NCBI GenBank assembly: GCA_958405355.1
Contig: CATYEA010000052.1
Location: 1 to 10,216, forward strand
DNA from: an uncultured Lachnospiraceae bacterium
Lineage (GTDB): Bacteria > Bacillota > Clostridia > Lachnospirales > Lachnospiraceae
DNA length: 10,216 bases
Direction of reading: 5' to 3'
The notes under the pieces were generated by a model. It was given only the letters and a program-made list of their open reading frames with translations. It was not told where the DNA came from and ran no database searches. The position numbers and the translations under genes were made by a program. Of the stretch, positions 6,747 to 10,216 are shown in pieces; the stretch's first letter is position 1, and the number at the start of each line of letters is the position of its first letter.

Positions 6747-7436
6747 ATGCGATTACAGAGACGATTTATGGCATTGTTCCTGTCAATGCTGTTGCTTTGC
6801 ATGATGGGAATGACAGCCTATGCACATGATGTACCTGATGATTCAAGAACAGGTACGGTTTCCATTACTATGGTCTATGAAGATAAAGCGGTGCCTGGCG
6901 GTACAATGACATTTTACCGGGTGGGTGAGATTCAAGAGGATGATGGAAATTATGGTTTTGTTCTGAGCAGCGATTTTACGGGCAGCGGCGCTGAGCTGTC
7001 CGAACCATCCGAACCGGAGCTGGCAGAAAAACTGGCCGGATATGCGGCGGACCAGAACTTTGCCGGTGTGACTGAAAAGATCGGAAACGATGGAAAAGTG
7101 ATATTTACCGGGCTGAAGACAGGCTTGTATTTGATGGTGCAGCATGAAGCTGCCGACGGTTACAACAAAGTTTCTCCATTCCTGATCAGTATCCCGATGA
7201 GCGAAAATGGTACTTATATATACGATGTGGACGCCAGTCCTAAAATGGAACTGGAAAAAGCGTCTGCGCAAACGCCGACAAAACCTTCTAAGCCTTCCAA
7301 ACCTGCCGGGCCGACCTTGCCTCAGACCGGACAATTGAACTGGCCGATACCGATGCTGGCTGTATCCGGTTTGCTGATGTTTTCTGCCGGATGGCTGCTG
7401 CGGTTTGGAAAAAAGAGAGGCAGCTATGAGAAGTAA
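6747..7436 (+). CDS. Minor (probably basal) pilin with LPQTG signal
   Basis: This 229-residue secreted protein has a signal peptide ending AYA (about residue 26), one Cna-B/SpaA-like beta domain (about 36-165, TGTVSITMVYEDKAVPGG through TGLYLMVQHEAADGYN), and then a pilin-motif-like segment DASPKMELEK whose Lys166 could accept a pilin. The proline/lysine-rich stretch TPTKPSKPSKPAGPT precedes LPQTG (191-195), a hydrophobic helix and the KKR tail. Small size, proline-rich tail and a sorting signal differing from the LPETG of the other two proteins are features of base pilins that end the fibre in the wall. AGGAGG at 6733-6738 overlaps the stop of the class C sortase, eight bases from the start. 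Its end overlaps the second sortase by 11 bases, which fits those two acting together. An E-box is degenerate (LYLMVQHEAADGY), so an internal isopeptide bond is less certain. Confidence 0.88.
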   Translation: MRLQRRFMALFLSMLLLCMMGMTAYAHDVPDDSRTGTVSITMVYEDKAVPGGTMTFYRVGEIQEDDGNYGFVLSSDFTGSGAELSEPSEPELAEKLAGYAADQNFAGVTEKIGNDGKVIFTGLKTGLYLMVQHEAADGYNKVSPFLISIPMSENGTYIYDVDASPKMELEKASAQTPTKPSKPSKPAGPTLPQTGQLNWPIPMLAVSGLLMFSAGWLLRFGKKRGSYEK

Positions 7437-8022
7437 GATCGGGAATGTCTGCATGGTATTAGGGACGGTGCTGGTATTGGCGGCACTGTCCCTTTTCATT
7501 TGGAACCAATGGAAGGATAGTCAGGCCGGGGCATCTTCGGAAAAAATACTGGCTCAGCTGATGGGGCAGATGGATGCTTCCGGTACAGAGAAGAATAAAA
7601 TGACAGATCCTGATTTTTATGATTATACCATGAAGGAGATGGAGATTGACGGATACAGTTATATCGGCTATTTGACCATTCCGTCTCTTGAACTGGAACT
7701 TCCTGTCATGTCGGAATGGGATTATGGGCGTTTGGATATGGCGCCATGCCGTTATGCAGGGGCGGTAAAAAGCAGGGATATGGTCATTGCTGCCCACAAT
7801 TATTCCCGGCATTTTGGGAAACTGGCAGATCTTTTGGTGGGAGATAAAGTGTACTTTACCGATGCAGACGGTATCCGGTTTAGCTATACGGTGGCTGCGA
7901 TGGATGTCCTGACATCCTATGATGTAGAAGCAATGACAGCGGGAGCCTATGATCTGACATTGTTTACCTGTGATTATGGCGGCGAGAACCGTGTGACAGT
8001 CCGCTGTGAAATGGATGGATAA
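7426..8022 (+). CDS. Second sortase, not class C; probable wall-anchoring enzyme for the pilus base
   Basis: This 198-residue enzyme has one N-terminal helix (about 7-26) and an extracellular sortase domain. The catalytic residues are His124 in VIAAHNYSRHFGKL, Cys182 in LTLFTCDYGGENR and Arg189. It has no C-terminal membrane helix and ends a few residues after the strand RVTVRCEM, unlike the class C enzyme earlier in the cluster. The LFTC active site and short length suggest a single-helix anchoring sortase of the class D/E-like type, but the exact class cannot be fixed by eye. ATG 7426 is preferred (GAGAGG at 7415-7420, five bases away); an in-frame TTG at 7405 would add seven residues and has no clear ribosome site. 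Overlap with the LPQTG pilin gene suggests that protein is its main substrate. No intrinsic terminator follows before 8038, so some read-through into the lipoprotein gene is possible. Confidence 0.9.
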   Translation: MRSKIGNVCMVLGTVLVLAALSLFIWNQWKDSQAGASSEKILAQLMGQMDASGTEKNKMTDPDFYDYTMKEMEIDGYSYIGYLTIPSLELELPVMSEWDYGRLDMAPCRYAGAVKSRDMVIAAHNYSRHFGKLADLLVGDKVYFTDADGIRFSYTVAAMDVLTSYDVEAMTAGAYDLTLFTCDYGGENRVTVRCEMDG

Positions 8023-8037
8023 AAGTATGCTGTGGTA

Positions 8038-8066
8038 TAGATATTCGGCAGTTTTTAAGGTATAAT
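8038..8066 (+). promoter_or_regulatory. Sigma-A type promoter for the lipoprotein gene
   Basis: A perfect -10 box TATAAT lies at 8061-8066, and a 4-of-6 match to the -35 box (TAGATA, 8038-8043) sits at the ideal 17-base spacing. Transcription would begin near 8073, giving a short leader with AAAGGAG at 8082-8088, nine bases before the ATG at 8098. This marks the lipoprotein as its own transcription unit rather than the last pilus gene. Confidence 0.72.
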
Positions 8067-8097
8067 CTTTATATCACAAGTAAAGGAGAAAGACGTT

Positions 8098-9468
8098 ATG
8101 GGAAAAAGACTATGTTGGGGACTGGCCGGAGTAATGATACTATCTGCGATAATGTTGGGAGGATGCAGTTCTGCTAAAGAGAAACTGACGGCCGAGAGTA
8201 TTTTGGAGCAGGTAAAAGGAAATATGGAGAGTATCCAGTCTGTCAGTGGGGATGTGGCGATGGACATGGATATGAAAATATCCGAAAGCGGACTGGGAAT
8301 GAATCTGTCTGTGGGTCTGGATTGTGCTATGGAAATGACTATGGAACCGGAAGTGATTCATGTGAATGGTAAATTGGACATGAGTCTGCTGGGGCTTTCA
8401 ATGGATATGGAAGCTTATTCAGTGACGGAAGGGGATCAGGCGATTACTTATACAAAGATGAATAATGCCTGGACAAAATCAGAGGGAACGGCTGCCGGTA
8501 TGGGGGATCTGTTTGATTCATTCAGTTCAGAGTCGGGTCTTACGCTCCAGGAAAGCACAGAAAAGATTGGCGATAAAGAAGTCTATATACTTACAGGTGA
8601 GGTGTCCGGGGATGAAATGGATGCTCTGGTAGGTGAAATGGATTCTTTTACAGAAGGCATAGGAGAAGTGGACCTTTCGGGAATCAAGGCAAATGCCACA
8701 CTAAAGGTGTATAAGGATGAAATGCTTCCGGCTTCTGTGAATATTGAAATTACAGAGACTGGTGATGCGGTGGAAGCGGATGGCGTTTCCGTGGAAATCA
8801 ACAGTATGTCTGTGGAGATGAATTATACGGAATTTGATACGATAGAAAGTATCGAAGTCCCGGAAGAGGCATTGGCGGCCGGTCCGGCCGGCGGCGAATT
8901 ATCGGATAATGCAGCAGCCGCAGGAAGCGGTTTGAATGCAGCTACTCTGGAAGAGCTTCAGGGAGCGTATGAAAAGGCATCGGAGTATGAACACATGGCT
9001 GTCGGATATTATTTTGATGGATTGGCAGAGGATACAGTTCGGGATGGGTATGTTCCTTATGAAGAAAATTTTGTTCAGAGAGATACAGGAAGCCTTACGG
9101 GTATAAACCATGGTATCAGTATCCGATTGACGATGACTCAGGCGAACAGTGCGTCGGAAGCTTTGACAGGGCTTTTAGAAGATTATACATCCCGTCTGGA
9201 AGCACAGGGATTGTCTGTTTTAGATAGTGATGTTCCGACAACGGCTGATGACGATACGGTAGGTCTGCTTCCGGCCATTTATATCAATGGTGAAGGACAT
9301 CAGATTTTCACAGTATTGTATGCAGACATCCGGGATGACGGTTCGGTTTATATGTGTGCGGAAATGGAATTTGATGAAAGCAGTTTTGATGATACTACAG
9401 AAGCATTGTTGGCTGAAATTGATGATGCGTATGGACTGACGCTTTCAAGTATATTTATTGAAGAATAA
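8098..9468 (+). CDS. Lipoprotein with DUF6612-like N-terminal domain and unassigned C-terminal domain
   Basis: This 456-residue protein has a lipoprotein signal peptide with lipobox LGGC; Cys23 would be lipidated and anchor it on the outer membrane face. Residues about 30-257 resemble the DUF6612/LolA-LppX-like group of Clostridia: a helix (AESILEQVKGNMESIQSVSG) followed by long alternating strands rich in Met and Asp (GDVAMDMDMKI, MEMTMEPEVI, SLLGLSMDMEAY). Such folds are often hydrophobic-ligand carriers, but no ligand is known here. An Ala/Gly linker (about 258-277) leads to a second part (about 278-456) beginning ATLEELQGAYEKASEYEHM, with several strands and acidic loops, which I do not recognise. 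It has its own promoter upstream and a strong terminator downstream. Proximity to the pilus cluster is not evidence of shared function. Confidence 0.85.
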   Translation: MGKRLCWGLAGVMILSAIMLGGCSSAKEKLTAESILEQVKGNMESIQSVSGDVAMDMDMKISESGLGMNLSVGLDCAMEMTMEPEVIHVNGKLDMSLLGLSMDMEAYSVTEGDQAITYTKMNNAWTKSEGTAAGMGDLFDSFSSESGLTLQESTEKIGDKEVYILTGEVSGDEMDALVGEMDSFTEGIGEVDLSGIKANATLKVYKDEMLPASVNIEITETGDAVEADGVSVEINSMSVEMNYTEFDTIESIEVPEEALAAGPAGGELSDNAAAAGSGLNAATLEELQGAYEKASEYEHMAVGYYFDGLAEDTVRDGYVPYEENFVQRDTGSLTGINHGISIRLTMTQANSASEALTGLLEDYTSRLEAQGLSVLDSDVPTTADDDTVGLLPAIYINGEGHQIFTVLYADIRDDGSVYMCAEMEFDESSFDDTTEALLAEIDDAYGLTLSSIFIEE

Positions 9469-9473
9469 AATCG

Positions 9474-9532
9474 AAAAAATGCCTCTTCTTAGGATATATT
9501 GAAAAATATATCCTAAGAAGAGGCGTTTTTTT
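9474..9532. terminator. Perfect 20-bp bidirectional intrinsic terminator
   Basis: Arms at 9481-9500 and 9505-9524 are exactly complementary over 20 bases around a GAAA tetraloop. A run of seven T (9526-9532) follows on the plus strand; an A-run (9474-9479) precedes it and acts as the T-run for minus-strand transcripts. It separates the convergent lipoprotein and Sel1 genes and should stop both. Confidence 0.95.
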
Positions 9533-9566
9533 GCTCAGTTCGTCTCACTGGGAGGATAGAGCTGGT

Positions 9567-10178
9567 CTAATAGAATTCCATCAGGAGTTTCATGGCTTCT
9601 TCCTGGGTCTCCTTATCTTCCGTCTGGCCGGCGGCCTTTTTAAGCCACGATGTGGCTTTTGCCATGTTTCTGTCCGTGCCCGAGCCGATATAGTACATGT
9701 AGCCGCATCGGAATTGGGCCTGGGCGTCGCCGTGTTCCGCGGCCTTTTCAAACCAGTATAATGCCCTGGTGTCATCCAATTCTGTGCCCTTGCCAGTGTA
9801 GTACATGTGGCCGCAGTTGAATTGGGCGTAGGCATGACCGTGTTCCGCAGCCTTTTCAAACAAGGACAATGCCTTGGCATGGTCTCCGGCATCATAAGCG
9901 GCGATACCCTCATCATACTGCGCTTCAATCAGCTGATTCAGCAGCCGTGCGGCTTCCTGCCATCCGCCCCCGGCGGCGGTGGCCAGGTATTTTTCTGCCG
10001 TGCACTTATCATCCTTTTTGAGCCAATAAACACCAACGTAATAACAAGCCTCCGGTTCTCCTTTATCTGCTAATTCCTGCACAGTCGAAAAAGCACGATT
10101 CAGATCGCCGCTTTTAAACTGGCTCCTTCCCTCCGCCAGAATTTTGTCCGGTGTCTTCTTTTTCCAGAACAATCCCAT
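9567..10178 (-). CDS. Sel1/TPR-repeat protein
   Basis: This 203-residue protein has no signal peptide or membrane segment; it starts MGLFWKKKTPDKIL and is likely cytoplasmic. Residues about 11-110 form TPR-like helical pairs (ILAEGRSQFKSGDLNRAFST; YDEGIAAYDAGDHAKALSLF). Two clear 36-residue Sel1 repeats follow at about 116-151 (AYAQFNCGHMYYTGKGTELD) and 152-187 (AQAQFRCGYMYYIGSGTDRN), with a degenerate one near 41-76. Such arrays are alpha-solenoid protein-binding scaffolds; the partner is unknown. The ATG at 10178 has GGGGAGG at 10187-10193 on the same strand, eight bases away. The gene converges on the terminator at 9474-9532. Its promoter would lie at or beyond the right edge of the window. 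Confidence 0.88.
   Translation of the reverse strand: MGLFWKKKTPDKILAEGRSQFKSGDLNRAFSTVQELADKGEPEACYYVGVYWLKKDDKCTAEKYLATAAGGGWQEAARLLNQLIEAQYDEGIAAYDAGDHAKALSLFEKAAEHGHAYAQFNCGHMYYTGKGTELDDTRALYWFEKAAEHGDAQAQFRCGYMYYIGSGTDRNMAKATSWLKKAAGQTEDKETQEEAMKLLMEFY
9691..9856 (-). repeat. 108-base direct repeat from two Sel1 units
   Basis: Sequence from 9691 (TAGTACATGT) recurs at 9799 with the same 10-mer, then shares most of the next 50 bases, including CCGTGTTCCGC and GCCTTTTCAAAC. The offset of 108 bases equals one 36-residue Sel1 repeat, so the units are a fairly recent in-frame duplication and could recombine to change repeat number. Confidence 0.75.
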
Positions 10179-10216
10179 ATGGCATACCTCCCCTTTGATT
10201 CAGATAATTTCATTAT

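Noticed and set aside
7405..7425. TTG start for the second sortase
   Set aside because: ATG 7426 has GAGAGG five bases upstream and gives a normal basic-then-hydrophobic leader.
8877..8891. GC-rich palindrome CGGCCGGTCCGGCCG in the lipoprotein gene
   Set aside because: It encodes the Ala/Gly/Pro linker; GGC/GCC codons create such palindromes, and no regulatory context surrounds it.
9531..9761. 76-residue plus-strand open frame after the terminator
   Set aside because: It is antisense to the Sel1 gene, repeats with the Sel1 period, and has no promoter just after a strong terminator.

Overview
The window looks like chromosomal DNA of a Gram-positive, low-to-mid GC, anaerobic gut Firmicute, most likely a Lachnospiraceae/Clostridia member. 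The reasons are strong AGGAGG-type ribosome sites, LPXTG wall-anchored proteins with SpaA/Cna-B isopeptide domains, Gram-positive sortases, and a big surface protein with the histidine/cysteine N-terminal array and TTYALILPAITL-type leader that I associate with gut Clostridia. The species assignment is inference from protein style; no rRNA or other marker is present.

Bases 1-8022 form one rightward gene cluster that reads as a sortase-assembled pilus locus. A fragment of an upstream gene ends at 56 and overlaps by 4 bases a small coiled-coil protein (53-319). That gene overlaps by 4 bases a type I signal peptidase (316-906). Next come a 1111-residue LPETG surface protein (926-4261, probable tip adhesin), the major pilin (4311-5831, LPETG), a class C pilin-polymerising sortase (5895-6734), a small LPQTG minor/basal pilin (6747-7436) and a second sortase of a different type (7426-8022). 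A working model is: the signal peptidase processes secreted precursors; the class C sortase joins pilin subunits through a Lys in a pilin motif; the LPQTG protein ends the fibre at its base; and the second sortase attaches the finished fibre to peptidoglycan. A perfect 10-bp hairpin sits between the abundant-subunit gene and the sortase genes, where it could set unequal expression.

Bases 8023-9532 hold a separate unit: a recognisable sigma-A promoter, a lipoprotein gene (8098-9468) with a DUF6612-like N-terminal part and an unassigned C-terminal part, and a perfect 20-bp bidirectional terminator. On the minus strand, 9567-10178 encodes a Sel1/TPR-repeat protein convergent on that terminator. 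No tRNA, rRNA, CRISPR array, transposase or integrase was seen.

The most unusual element is the N-terminal half of the 1111-residue protein: eight consecutive C-x(4-8)-H-x-H-x(3)-C modules (16 Cys and at least 16 His in 180 residues), followed further on by a second, unrelated cysteine cluster with CxxC and CxCxC motifs. A pilus-associated extracellular metal-binding or redox-sensitive array is the most interesting hypothesis here.
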